DNA of 64,000 bases from an uncultured Prevotella sp. (GTDB taxonomy: Bacteria; Bacteroidota; Bacteroidia; Bacteroidales; Bacteroidaceae): contig UQKO01000009.1 in NCBI GenBank assembly GCA_900541575.1, forward strand, positions 12,651 to 76,650. Reading direction: 5' to 3'. Below, piece after piece: positions 16,983 through 25,617 of this stretch. The first letter of the stretch is position 1. Each line of letters opens with the position of its first letter. The notes beneath the pieces were generated by a model that saw only the letters and a list, made by a program, of their open reading frames with translations, was not told the origin of the DNA and made no database searches. The position numbers and the translations under genes are program-made.

Positions 16983-17645
16983 TTACTTTTCAAAATGCTG
17001 ATAATCTTTCCGCTTCTTCCAACTACCGCCCCAAGAGAATCCATGTTGGCGAAAGAGGCGATAGAGCAAGTCGCCTTGTACAATACGATAAGGCGACTTT
17101 CGCGAACGATTAGCCCATCTACGCCCTGCTCGAGGTTGCACCACGGTGCCTCCCCGAGCCACTAGCGGATTGTATAGCGGATTCACATCAATAGCACGCC
17201 CCCAACTATGATTAGAAAGACGCGAAGTGCCAGCAATATGGCGATAGTTGAACGCCGAAGTATTATTGGCTGTCATCGACCGCTCATCATCGGCTCCATA
17301 GCGATCAATAAGGCGCATGCTTTCTATAGGATAGCGAGCTTTATAGAGTTCGCGAAAGATGCTCACGAGGTCAGCCGCTATACTGCGATGACACACTAGT
17401 TCGCCACGCTTTACCCTGCCCTGTGCATCATAATGAAGCACTTCTACATAACGCAAATCGCTGCGTTTTACCATACATCCTTGTGGATAAGAGCGACCTT
17501 GCATAAGCGTGAATATACTGTCGGGCACGGGGCGCAACCGAAAAGCCTCAACCTCGGATTGCAAACGAGCAAAAGCGGAAGATGCAAAAATGATAAAGCA
17601 AAAGAATAGAAAGCAAAGGCGAAAAACTGAAATGCGTGAATGCAT
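16983..17645 (-). CDS. M15-family peptidase (D-Ala-D-Ala carboxypeptidase/VanY-like), exported
   Basis: 220 aa from ATG 17643-17645, which directly precedes a signal peptide (FRLCFLFFCFIIFASSAFA); longer frames upstream lack one at the N-terminus. Zinc-peptidase motifs of family M15: LSNHSWGRAIDVNP (His and Asp ligands) and the C-terminal DYQHFE (catalytic Glu neighbour and His ligand). Likely acts on peptidoglycan peptides in the periplasm. The last codons put the final His-Phe-Glu-Lys right at the C-terminus, normal for this subfamily. No operon partner. Confidence 0.83.
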   Translation of the reverse strand: MHSRISVFRLCFLFFCFIIFASSAFARLQSEVEAFRLRPVPDSIFTLMQGRSYPQGCMVKRSDLRYVEVLHYDAQGRVKRGELVCHRSIAADLVSIFRELYKARYPIESMRLIDRYGADDERSMTANNTSAFNYRHIAGTSRLSNHSWGRAIDVNPLYNPLVARGGTVVQPRAGRRWANRSRKSPYRIVQGDLLYRLFRQHGFSWGGSWKKRKDYQHFEK

Positions 17646-17780
17646 ATAGCGTGAATTGATTATAATGACCATCATGGCAACGCAAACAGAATATACATAA
17701 AAGAACTGCCGCATCCAAATACGCAAGGCAAGGATAACGGCAGTCCGTGTGAGTTAAGTTGACGATGTGCTGACGAGATA

Positions 17781-17951
17781 TTATTCACCCGGAGCGATTG
17801 CGCCAGAGGGGCAAACATCTGCGCAAGTACCGCAGTCAACACACACGTTGGGGTCGATAGAATACTTTTCGCCTTCAGAGATTGCGCCAGAGGGGCACTC
17901 GTCGATGCAGGTACCGCAAGCAATGCAGTCGTCACCAATTACGTAAGCCAT
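17781..17951 (-). CDS. 2[4Fe-4S] ferredoxin
   Basis: 56 aa from ATG 17949-17951 (MAYVIGDDCIACGTCIDECP). Two perfect CxxCxxCxxxCP motifs (CIACGTCIDECP, CVDCGTCADVCP) make it a clostridial-type bacterial ferredoxin, a soluble low-potential electron carrier, as expected in an anaerobe. A longer frame exists upstream, but the family starts here. A TAACTTTG box lies about 100 bases upstream. Monocistronic. Confidence 0.95.
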   Translation of the reverse strand: MAYVIGDDCIACGTCIDECPSGAISEGEKYSIDPNVCVDCGTCADVCPSGAIAPGE

Positions 17952-18047
17952 AATAGTAGAATTAAAAAATTGTTGTTTAAAGAGTTGAGTTTTGTCCTGC
18001 ACTCCTTGCCATGCACGAGCTAGGCTCGGAAAGCATAGAATGCGCGA

Positions 18048-18055
18048 CAAAGTTA
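18048..18055 (-). promoter_or_regulatory. -7 promoter box of ferredoxin gene
   Basis: TAACTTTG on the minus strand, about 97 bases before the ferredoxin ATG. Confidence 0.45.
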
Positions 18056-18097
18056 CATATTTCTTCGATACAAGAAAGCAAAGGAGCAAACTTTTAT

Positions 18098-18105
18098 TAC
18101 TTTTG
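18098..18105 (+). promoter_or_regulatory. -7 promoter box of porT
   Basis: TACTTTTG, about 92 bases before the porT start; no clear -33 element. Confidence 0.35.
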
Positions 18106-18197
18106 CAGATGCAACAAGCCGCAGTACAATAAAATAGGAGCTAGATAGTTATTATATATTATCGCACTAACGGAATTAGTATATTGATTTTAGCACA

Positions 18198-18929
18198 TTG
18201 AAAAGAAGACTTCTCATATTATCCCTCTTTCTAGGCATAGCCCTCGTGACTGCTGCCCAGCAACGTCGTGTGCAAAATAAGCCTTTCATTGATGAACGGC
18301 GTTTTCACTACGGATTCTTCGTAGGTGCACACGACCAATCCATGCGCCTTGACGGCAATGGCTATGTGCCCCCCCTCACTGCCCTTTCCTCGGCCGAAGG
18401 CGGACAACAGCAATGGGTGGCACAGACCGATCAGACTAACTTTGGATTCTCTGTTGGTGTGCTAGGCGAGTGGCGAATCAACAGTAACCTCGCTTTACGT
18501 ATACTTCCCTCTCTCCATTTTGGCTCACGCCACGTCACATTCCGAGAACTTGGAACAGATAGAACGGAGATGCAAGATATGAAGTCGTGTTTCATCGGCA
18601 TCCCCATCGACCTCAAAATATCTGCTCCTCGATTCAATAATTATCGACCTTACGTGGTCACAGGAATTGCTCCCATGTACGACCTCATCACGTCTAAACA
18701 GAGCCAACTCCGCTGCAAGCCCTTCGTACTCATGCTAGAAGCTGGAATGGGTTGCGATATGTACTTGCCTTTCTTTAAGTTTATTCCCGAACTCAAATTC
18801 TGCTTTGGCCTCAACAACGTGCTACAAAAGAATCGTCGCGACATTACCGACCCCTCCCAACTTGTCTTTACCCAAAGCATCGATCGTGCTACCATCGGTA
18901 TGGTAGTGCTCACATTTTATATAGAGTAA
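18198..18929 (+). CDS. porT: T9SS outer membrane protein PorT
   Basis: 243 aa with a TTG start (18198-18200); no ATG is near and the signal peptide (LLILSLFLGIALVTAAQ) begins at once. The mature part starts FIDERRFHYGFFVGAHDQSM, and continues as a small outer-membrane beta barrel with GIPIDLKIS and an inner segment ending in VVLTFYIE. Length and the FxxxFHYGFxxG-like opening fit PorT of the T9SS, required for secretion and A-LPS-linked cargo export in Porphyromonas. It lies apart from porP-porK, as is normal. A generic PorT-like barrel of unknown role is the alternative. Confidence 0.82.
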   Translation: MKRRLLILSLFLGIALVTAAQQRRVQNKPFIDERRFHYGFFVGAHDQSMRLDGNGYVPPLTALSSAEGGQQQWVAQTDQTNFGFSVGVLGEWRINSNLALRILPSLHFGSRHVTFRELGTDRTEMQDMKSCFIGIPIDLKISAPRFNNYRPYVVTGIAPMYDLITSKQSQLRCKPFVLMLEAGMGCDMYLPFFKFIPELKFCFGLNNVLQKNRRDITDPSQLVFTQSIDRATIGMVVLTFYIE

Positions 18930-18976
18930 TGCAGAATATATAATCAAAGGTCTGCTACTTCTTATTTATTAGAATA

Positions 18977-19023
18977 TAAAAGCGGTATAGGAGTTTTTCC
19001 GAAAAATTCCTATACCGCTTTTA
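18977..19023 (+). terminator. terminator behind porT (part of a duplicated block)
   Basis: AAAAGCGGTATAGGA pairs with TCCTATACCGCTTTT; both strands end in T-rich sequence, so it may serve porT and the minus-strand fragment. A sister copy lies at 19463-19508. Confidence 0.7.
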
Positions 19024-19086
19024 TTCAACGCTTTAAGCTATTTGTGTAGCTTATTTGAGCGATTAGTATTCATCCTCGTTGAAGAG
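19005..19086. repeat. 82-bp direct repeat, copy 1
   Basis: Identical to 19490-19571. It holds the terminator arm and the last eight codons plus stop of the DUF2795 gene, here joined to a foreign 5' part. Confidence 0.9.
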
Positions 19087-19185
19087 GAACAAGGCTATAA
19101 CAAATTCTGAGCGATCCGACTCCATCACTCTGTGGAGTTCTTGACACTCTCGCTCTCTACCAACAAGTTTGTTTGTCATGATCAT
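19063..19185 (-). pseudogene. chimeric fragment: AAA+ ATPase N-terminus joined to DUF2795 tail
   Basis: A 40-codon frame. Residues 1-30 (LVGRERECQELHRVMESDRS plus EFVI) are the conserved N-terminus of Bacteroidetes archaeal-type AAA ATPases, just before the Walker A they should have. Then the sequence switches to ALFLFNEDEY; FLFNEDEY is the exact tail of the DUF2795 protein at 19548. The 82 bases from there on are an identical duplicate of that gene's end. So it is a scar of recombination, not a working ATPase. Whether it is still translated is unknown. Confidence 0.75.
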
Positions 19186-19249
19186 ACCGTTATATCTTAA
19201 CCCTTGCAAGGGTAATGGTTTAATTGCATTTAAAAGAAAAATACGGCGT

Positions 19250-19294
19250 TTATTTACCCAAATCTATGTTGCAGGGGTAGATTTGGGTAAATAA
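19250..19294. repeat. 16-bp perfect inverted repeat between the duplicated blocks
   Basis: TTATTTACCCAAATCT (19250-19265) and AGATTTGGGTAAATAA (19279-19294) surround a 13-base loop. Nearby ACCCTTGCAAGGGT (19200-19213) is a perfect palindrome just upstream of the ATPase fragment. Function unknown. Nothing else is seen in 19186-19460. Confidence 0.8.
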
Positions 19295-19462
19295 TCCGCC
19301 TTAAATTCTTTTACATACTCTGACGATGGCTATTTAGTTGCAAAGACAGTATGCTCTGATTTGAGCAGTTTATTTTAATAAGACAGGCTGCACCTCAGCA
19401 ATTGAAGTAAACTTCATTGCGTTCAGCTTACACTGTTTTTTTTTTGGGGGTAAGAGAACGGG

Positions 19463-19508
19463 AAAAGCGGTATAGGAATGTTGTTGTACAATTCCTATAC
19501 CGCTTTTA
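19463..19508 (-). terminator. terminator of DUF2795 gene
   Basis: AAAAGCGGTATAGGA / TTCCTATACCGCTTTT stem; on the minus strand it follows the DUF2795 stop by about 40 bases. Confidence 0.65.
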
Positions 19509-19571
19509 TTCAACGCTTTAAGCTATTTGTGTAGCTTATTTGAGCGATTAGTATTCATCCTCGTTGAAGAG
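19490..19571. repeat. 82-bp direct repeat, copy 2
   Basis: Identical to 19005-19086, offset 485. This copy is in its native place at the end of the DUF2795 gene. Confidence 0.9.
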
Positions 19572-19769
19572 AAAGTCTTCCTTTGTAGGATAGTCGGGCC
19601 ACACGTCTTCAATAGTCTCGTATATTTCGCCTTCGTCTTCGAGTTCCTGAAGGTTTTCTACCACCTCCATCGGAGCACCCGAGCGCATGGCATAGTCTAT
19701 CAATTCATCTTTCGTTGCAGGCCAAGGGGCATCTTCGAGCTTCGAGGCCAATTCCAATGTCCAATACAT
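19548..19769 (-). CDS. DUF2795 family small acidic protein
   Basis: 73 aa, MYWTLELASKLEDAPWPATK then DELIDYAMRSGAPMEVVENL, an acidic segment EDVWPDYPTKEDFLFNEDEY at the end. This is the conserved DUF2795 protein of Bacteroidetes, usually a single short gene. Function unknown; acidic and soluble. It follows the adenosyltransferase gene by 150 bases on the same strand. Its last codons have been copied to 19005-19086. Confidence 0.85.
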   Translation of the reverse strand: MYWTLELASKLEDAPWPATKDELIDYAMRSGAPMEVVENLQELEDEGEIYETIEDVWPDYPTKEDFLFNEDEY

Positions 19770-19920
19770 AGTTATTGTGAGTTTGAGGTTATATTATTGG
19801 TGTTACTACCGCTTCTGAGCGGGCTGTTCCTAGCTTCGAGCGCCAAGAAACTGCAGGAAGCTAATTCCCGACAATGAGCGTAATTGCGCGCAAAAATACT
19901 CTTTTTCCATAAATGGAACA

Positions 19921-20478
19921 TTAAAGTTGCGCTTTTTTTTCATCATATCCTGTTAAATAATTGATTTTTCGAGCTAGCGCGTAAAGATAGTCAGAGAGTC
20001 TGTTGATTAGGATGAATGCTCCCGTTTCTTCTAGCGCCTTGGTCATTGTGGTGGAAAACTCAGGCAGCAAGGCATAGAGTTCACGCTCAAAGCGGCGCAC
20101 GCTGCAGCGCACAATGTGAATCTCGGCTGCCACCACGTTGCCTCCGGGGAGGACAAATCCCTTGAAGATTCCACTCACCAAGCGATGAATCTCATCGATG
20201 GAGTGCTCTAGCTGCGTGACATCATTGTGGCAAGACTTTACAGGCTGCGGTAGCGAGGCCCAACGAAAAAGGATTTGTTGGACATTTTCTATCAACACTA
20301 TGTCGGCCTTCACACTTGACAAGTAGCTCTGCTCACGAAGTAAAGATGCAAGCAACCCTAGACGAGAGCTCAGTTCGTCAAGCATACCATAGAAGCATAT
20401 TATTGGAGCATGCTTTTCCACGCGTTCGCCTGTGGGGAGCGAGGTGGTGCCTTGGTCACCTGTTTTGGTATATATCAT
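19921..20478 (-). CDS. PduO-type ATP:cob(I)alamin adenosyltransferase
   Basis: 185 aa. The N-terminus MIYTKTGDQGTTSLPTGERV is the ATP-binding motif of PduO-type enzymes. Further motifs are DELSSRLG, FVLPGG, then CSVRRFEREL and INRLSDYLYALARKIN. These match the trimeric adenosyltransferase fold that turns cob(I)alamin into adenosylcobalamin. Length is normal. Fourth gene of a leftward run uvrA-HD-hypothetical-this. It links with the B12 uptake unit at 2.9-6.5 kb and supplies the coenzyme sensed by the riboswitch there. Confidence 0.9.
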   Translation of the reverse strand: MIYTKTGDQGTTSLPTGERVEKHAPIICFYGMLDELSSRLGLLASLLREQSYLSSVKADIVLIENVQQILFRWASLPQPVKSCHNDVTQLEHSIDEIHRLVSGIFKGFVLPGGNVVAAEIHIVRCSVRRFERELYALLPEFSTTMTKALEETGAFILINRLSDYLYALARKINYLTGYDEKKAQL

Positions 20479-20570
20479 ATTTTTTTAGATAAATCATCTA
20501 TTAGTTGTTCTTACGTTTTGCTAGAAAGAAACGAAGAAATGTTGTTTTTTCCCATAAAGCTAACTTTCTG

Positions 20571-21158
20571 CTAAAAATAATTTATCACATAACTCTGCCT
20601 TTGTAGTTCTGGACGGAAGAACACGAGCCCAAAGTCACCTAAGTCGAAACTTACCCTCGCTTGGGGATGTCTCTGGAGCGATTGCCAAGCTTGGGCTGAG
20701 GCTCCCTCTGTGCGGCCTACAATGAGCAGTCCGCCTAGAGATAGGGCTTCCATGAGTTCTACTTGACGAGTTTCCCACCCCTTGTATATATATAGGAGAT
20801 TGGCCTCAGCGGGTGGCTGTGGGCTTCGCACGTATAGAGTCTGACTACTTCCCTTTTCCATAAAACGGCGCACCAATTCGCTTCCTTCTGTAGGGGCTAT
20901 CCAACAACAGCGTGGGTGCTGATAGTTAGCTATACGGAAGAGGAGAAGCAAATCCTTGAGACGAAGAGAGGTAGAAGCGCGGTGCTTCAGAAAATAACTA
21001 CGCAAGGTAGGATAGGCATAATATGTTCCACGCTCATAGACCACGCCCGTTACAAAATTGAATGCAAAGGGCGAATGAATTCCGTAGCCGCAGCGGTGGC
21101 GAAATCGTCGCACCCAGCGAAGCAGGCGGTAGGAAAATGAAGATAGTGAGTGGAACAT
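20571..21158 (-). CDS. conserved Bacteroidetes protein, SAM-methyltransferase-like, function unknown
   Basis: 195 aa from ATG 21156-21158, chosen because the family starts near SFSYRLLRWVRRF. RHRCGYGIHSPFAFNFVTGV is a motif of a Bacteroidetes-restricted family annotated in places as class I methyltransferase-like. A clear G-x-G-x-G SAM site is not visible; the middle (LYIYKGWETRQVELMEALSL) could be part of a Rossmann-like fold. It sits between the HD-domain gene and the adenosyltransferase, with a 26-base gap from the former. No catalytic claim is justified. Confidence 0.6.
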   Translation of the reverse strand: MFHSLSSFSYRLLRWVRRFRHRCGYGIHSPFAFNFVTGVVYERGTYYAYPTLRSYFLKHRASTSLRLKDLLLLFRIANYQHPRCCWIAPTEGSELVRRFMEKGSSQTLYVRSPQPPAEANLLYIYKGWETRQVELMEALSLGGLLIVGRTEGASAQAWQSLQRHPQARVSFDLGDFGLVFFRPELQRQSYVINYF

Positions 21159-21184
21159 GATGAAAATAATTCTCTTTGTGGGGA

Positions 21185-21802
21185 TTATCGCGAAGTGCTT
21201 TGCCACACTTCTTCAAATTTTTGGCGGAGTTGTGCTTCGTTCTCGATGATGGTGCGGAGTTCTTTCAAGGGGGCTACATTGGGGCTCTCAGGGAGATAGA
21301 GTTTTAGGTAGCCTTTCTTGCCATACTTCTCCATGAGATGAACTCTGACGCGCTGATAGTGGTCTTCTTTAGTAAGCGCTGGATAGTGGTCGAGGCCATA
21401 GAGAAGAGTTCGACGAATCACGGTGTCGGGATTGATTTGTCGGTCGGCCTCGGCCACAATGCATCCATAAATGCTACGCGGCGGATGGTGGGCCGAAGCG
21501 CGATGATCTTCGGCAGCCTGGGCTATGATTTCTATTTCTTCCTCGGTAAACCATTGCCGAAGCTGCACATCGGATCTGACGATGCGTCCCGAGACGAGGT
21601 GGTGATGCTCGCGCCCTTCACATAGGCCTAAGTCGTGATAAGCTGCAGCTACTTCCACCAATATGACATTTACTTGGGGATAGTGCTGAGCCATCTCTAC
21701 GCTGCGTTTCATCACGCTCTCTACGTGGTCGAGTCGGTGAGCCGCATCGAAATGGGCATAGCACGGAAGGATCTGTTGAGCAATGTAATCGTGTAGATTC
21801 AT
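21185..21802 (-). CDS. HD-domain phosphohydrolase
   Basis: 205 aa. HFDAAHRLDHVESVMKRSVE carries the first His, and VAAAYHDLGLCEGREHHHLV holds the HD pair; a later His and Asp occur in EDHRASAHHPPRS and VAEADRQIN. The pattern fits metal-dependent HD phosphohydrolases acting on nucleotides or similar phosphates. The substrate is unknown. Second gene behind uvrA (80-base gap). Confidence 0.78.
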   Translation of the reverse strand: MNLHDYIAQQILPCYAHFDAAHRLDHVESVMKRSVEMAQHYPQVNVILVEVAAAYHDLGLCEGREHHHLVSGRIVRSDVQLRQWFTEEEIEIIAQAAEDHRASAHHPPRSIYGCIVAEADRQINPDTVIRRTLLYGLDHYPALTKEDHYQRVRVHLMEKYGKKGYLKLYLPESPNVAPLKELRTIIENEAQLRQKFEEVWQSTSR

Positions 21803-21882
21803 TTTTTTAATTTTTCTGCGAGTTTACTCGACTTTTCTAATCATTTTCGCTGATGTTTCGACCGAGGTTGCTATGTTGCCGC

Positions 21883-24786
21883 CTAGAGGAGATTTTTTAA
21901 ATATTTTGCCGTATAGCCTTTTCCTTCCTTCACAATTTCCTCAGGAGTACCTGCTGCCACAAGTTGTCCGCCCTCTCTTCCTCCTTCAGGACCGAGGTCG
22001 ATTACGTGGTCGGCACACTTTATAACATCGAGATTGTGCTCTATAATAACGATGGTATGGCCGCGCTCTATCAGAGCGTTAAAGGCATGAAGCAGACGAT
22101 TGATATCATGAAAATGAAGACCAGTAGTGGGCTCGTCGAAAATAAAAAGTGTAGGAACAGAGCGCTCAAGCCCCAAATAGTAGGCCAACTTCACACGCTG
22201 ATTTTCACCGCCTGATAGCGTAGAACTGGCTTGCCCCAACTTGATATATCCTAGACCTACCTCTTGAAGTGGACGCAGACGGTTGACGATCTTTGTCTGT
22301 TGATGCTCAGTGAAGAACTCCATGGCTTGATTCACAGTCATCTCCAATATATCGTAGATGTTCTTTCCCTCATAACGCACCTCGAGCACATCGCTTTTGA
22401 AACGCTTGCCATGACACGATTCGCACTCTAATACAAGGTCGGCCATAAACTGCATCTCAACCTTCACCGTGCCCTCGCCCTTACACTCTTCGCAACGTCC
22501 ACCCTCTGCATTAAAAGAAAAGTAGGCTGGCGTATAGTCCATCTGTCGAGCTAGCGGCTGGGCTGCCATGAGTTTGCGTATTTCGTCATAGGCTTTAACA
22601 TAGGTAACGGCATTCGAACGCGAAGAACGACCTATCGGGTTTTGGTCGACAAACTCTACAGCTTGTACTGCTTCAATATCCCCCGATAAACGAATGAACT
22701 CGCCTGGACGATCGGCTACCTCATCCTTGGCACGTTTCATGGCACGATAGAATATATCACGCACAAGAGTAGACTTTCCCGATCCACTCACTCCCGTCAC
22801 CACTGTCATCACATTGAGCGGGAACTCCACATTGATACCTTTGAGATTATTGGCTCTAGCACCTTCCACCACGATGCTACGATTCCACTGTCTACGCGAT
22901 GGCGGAAGAGGTATGACCTCCTTGCCGTATAAATAATTGAGAGTGTGCGATTGATACAATCCTGTTTTAGCATCAGCCTTTACACCTATCTGCTTCTGCA
23001 ATTCGGCTTCTGTGGAAAAGTAAGGCCCATTGTACACGACCTGTCCTCCTAGCCTTCCAGCTTCAGGACCAATATCTATTAAGTAATCAGCAGCACGCAT
23101 GATTTCTTCGTCGTGTTCCACGACAATCACCGTATTGCCCAAATCACGCAATGCCTTGAGCACGTGAATGAGACGCTCCGTATCACGCGGATGAAGTCCT
23201 ATACTCGGTTCGTCAAGAATATAAAGCGAACCTACGAGCGAAGAGCCTAGCGAAGAGGCTAGATTGATGCGTTGACTCTCACCGCCCGAGAGAGAATTGC
23301 TTAAGCGGTCGAGTGTGAGATAGTCAAGCCCCACTTCCTTAAGAAAATTCAGTCGACTGCGTATTTCCGTAAGCAATCGTTTGGCAATGGTGGCATCGTG
23401 CTCCGAGAGCTGAATATTCTCCATCAGCGGAAGAAGTTCTTTAATGGGAATACGCACAAGTTCAGTAATGGAATGTCCATCTACGTGCACATATTCAGCA
23501 TCAGGCTTCAAGCGCGATCCATGACATACAGGACACTCCGTACGGCCACGATAGCGCGCCAACATTACGCGATATTGTATTTTATACTGATTGCGTTCGA
23601 GCATGCGGAAGAAGGCATCTATACTCACTTGCTCATCCTCAGGAAGTTGTTGTTCGGCTTTATCGCCATGCCAGAGGATGTCCTTCTGTTTATGTGTGAG
23701 TTTATAATAAGGCTCAAAAATGGGAAAGTCAATGCCTTTGCGCGCACAACGGCGAATAAACTCGTCTTTCCACAAACCCATCTTCTCGCCGCGCCAACAC
23801 ATCACGGCACCATCATGAATGCTCTTCGAGGTGTCGGGCACAACGAGATGCTCGCTAATTCCCATCACTCGGCCGAATCCCTCGCAACGCTCACAAGCTC
23901 CCACTGGCGAATTAAACGAAAACATATTATCGTCAGGCTCACGGAAGGTGATACCATCGGCTTCAAAGCGTGTGGAAAAAGTGTGGACAATGCGTGCAGG
24001 ATAAAAGCGAAGCATACATGTACCATCCCCTTCAAAGAAGGCTGTCTCGGCCGAATCAGCCAAACGCGATAATATGGATTTATCTTTTCCCGCAGCCATT
24101 CGGTCGATGAGTAAAGATATGTCAGACAATTGCAAGTGCTTTACAGTGGTATTTGTATTCTCTTGTTGAGGTAAATCCATATCCACACACACTTCACCTT
24201 TCTCAATCTGTTCCAAAAAGTCTTCCATGCGCACCATCTCACCATCAATATCGATACGCGAGAGCCCTTGCTGCATATCAATCTGTAGTTGCTCTACGAA
24301 ATTTCTTCCCGGACGCACACGCATGGGAGCAAGTACAGTGAATCTCGTACCCTCAGAATAGGAGAGCATACAATCTACAACATCTTGCACCGTGTTGCGC
24401 TTTACTTCAACACCGCTCACAGGAGAAAAGGTATGCCCCACACGGGCAAATAGCAAGCGTAAGTATTCATAAATCTCAGTGCTTGTACCCACAGTCGATC
24501 GCGGATTGCGGCTTGTCACCTTTTGTTCGATAGCAATGGCTGGTGGCATGCCTTTTATATAGTCGCATTCAGGCTTATGCATACGTCCCAAAAATTGGCG
24601 AGCATAAGCCGAAAGACTCTCCACGTAGCGTCGTTGACCTTCTGCATAAAGCGTATCGAAGGCCAACGATGATTTGCCCGACCCCGAAAGGCCAGTCACC
24701 ACGATGAGTTTATCGCGCGGAATATCCAAACTGATGTTTTTAAGATTGTTTACCCTTGCTCCTTTTATCTGTATGCTTTCGTTCAT
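21883..24786 (-). CDS. uvrA: excinuclease ABC subunit A
   Basis: 967 aa from ATG 24784-24786 (MNESIQIKGARVNNLKNISL). Two ABC ATPase modules: Walker A GLSGSGKSSLAF near residue 35 and GVSGSGKSTLVRD in the second half; signatures SLSGGESQRINLA and TLSGGENQRVKLA; zinc fingers CERCEGFG region, CPVCHGSRL and CEECKGEG...CESCHGKR. It recognises bulky DNA damage with UvrB. Full length. Transcribed away from the candidate origin, first of a possible operon to 19.5 kb. A TAACTTTG box lies about 55 bases upstream. Confidence 0.97.
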   Translation of the reverse strand: MNESIQIKGARVNNLKNISLDIPRDKLIVVTGLSGSGKSSLAFDTLYAEGQRRYVESLSAYARQFLGRMHKPECDYIKGMPPAIAIEQKVTSRNPRSTVGTSTEIYEYLRLLFARVGHTFSPVSGVEVKRNTVQDVVDCMLSYSEGTRFTVLAPMRVRPGRNFVEQLQIDMQQGLSRIDIDGEMVRMEDFLEQIEKGEVCVDMDLPQQENTNTTVKHLQLSDISLLIDRMAAGKDKSILSRLADSAETAFFEGDGTCMLRFYPARIVHTFSTRFEADGITFREPDDNMFSFNSPVGACERCEGFGRVMGISEHLVVPDTSKSIHDGAVMCWRGEKMGLWKDEFIRRCARKGIDFPIFEPYYKLTHKQKDILWHGDKAEQQLPEDEQVSIDAFFRMLERNQYKIQYRVMLARYRGRTECPVCHGSRLKPDAEYVHVDGHSITELVRIPIKELLPLMENIQLSEHDATIAKRLLTEIRSRLNFLKEVGLDYLTLDRLSNSLSGGESQRINLASSLGSSLVGSLYILDEPSIGLHPRDTERLIHVLKALRDLGNTVIVVEHDEEIMRAADYLIDIGPEAGRLGGQVVYNGPYFSTEAELQKQIGVKADAKTGLYQSHTLNYLYGKEVIPLPPSRRQWNRSIVVEGARANNLKGINVEFPLNVMTVVTGVSGSGKSTLVRDIFYRAMKRAKDEVADRPGEFIRLSGDIEAVQAVEFVDQNPIGRSSRSNAVTYVKAYDEIRKLMAAQPLARQMDYTPAYFSFNAEGGRCEECKGEGTVKVEMQFMADLVLECESCHGKRFKSDVLEVRYEGKNIYDILEMTVNQAMEFFTEHQQTKIVNRLRPLQEVGLGYIKLGQASSTLSGGENQRVKLAYYLGLERSVPTLFIFDEPTTGLHFHDINRLLHAFNALIERGHTIVIIEHNLDVIKCADHVIDLGPEGGREGGQLVAAGTPEEIVKEGKGYTAKYLKNLL

Positions 24787-24839
24787 GAAGTGCAACCCCA
24801 CGATGGGGCGATTAAAATGATGTGACGTGATGAATCATG

Positions 24840-24847
24840 CAAAGTTA
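24840..24847 (-). promoter_or_regulatory. -7 promoter box of uvrA
   Basis: TAACTTTG on the minus strand, 54 bases before the uvrA ATG. Confidence 0.5.
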
Positions 24848-24899
24848 CGGAAATGTTTTTGGTTTTACCTTTTTTCTTCACTCGTTTTACTTTCCCATT

Positions 24900-25610
24900 G
24901 AAAGTGTTCATGGTAAAGGGACTTTTAAAGAATCAACAAGGAAGTAGCACATTACACACAAAGCTAGAGGAAGCACTCAATGGCTCGAATGCCTGTCATC
25001 TCTTTTACCTATACAATCACTAGTACGATTTTTTACCACAATCCCTGAGTTTTTCCACACGTTCTGCTTTCACTTTATAATCTTACTATTCTTTCTTTTC
25101 TTTTTACTCTATAGAAAAAAGAGATGAATCCTATGGTGGGTATAGTAGTCTGTGGAAAATGTGAATACTTTGTAAGGAATATATTTGGTCATGAAGTTAT
25201 CCCCATTAAGACGAGATTTTTCTACATCGTTTTCAACATTGTATATTCGCTATTTTCCTCTCATATATGTAAAGATGTAAGGGAGTAAAATTTACTTATA
25301 AACACCTCGTGGAAAACATCCATGAGTAGAAAAAAAGTATATGGAAAGGGGGAGAAAATAGTGGAAAGGAATGGTGATTAACTGCGAATAAGATTGTTAA
25401 CTCGTGGATAACGATAGAGCGCTTTATTTATCTCAGAAACGAGTTTTGTTAACATTGACTTCAACACATTTTCCACGTGGTATAAACATGGTTATCCACG
25501 GCTTTTTCGTAACTTCGCCGACGACAAAAAGAAAAGTTGTACCCTATATTCAAACGAATATACTGTCGATAACAACAAGAATAAAATAACATTAGTAGCA
25601 AGAAAGTAAT
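24900..25610. other. oriC: candidate chromosomal replication origin (oriC) with DnaA boxes
   Basis: A 0.8-kb AT-rich gap with no gene between uvrA (leftward) and trmH (rightward). It holds at least six sites fitting TTWTCCACR: 25051-25059 (+), 25151-25159 (-), 25308-25316 (-), 25403-25411 (-), 25469-25477 (+), 25492-25500 (+), plus weaker ones (25198-25204, 25360-25367). GTTAAC occurs at 25396 and 25448, and T-rich tracts at 25028-25110 could be an unwinding element. Nearly all genes to the left read leftward and the first genes to the right read rightward, as at an origin. dnaA itself is not here, which is common in Bacteroidota. Confidence 0.72.
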
Positions 25611-25617
25611 CCCCAAA

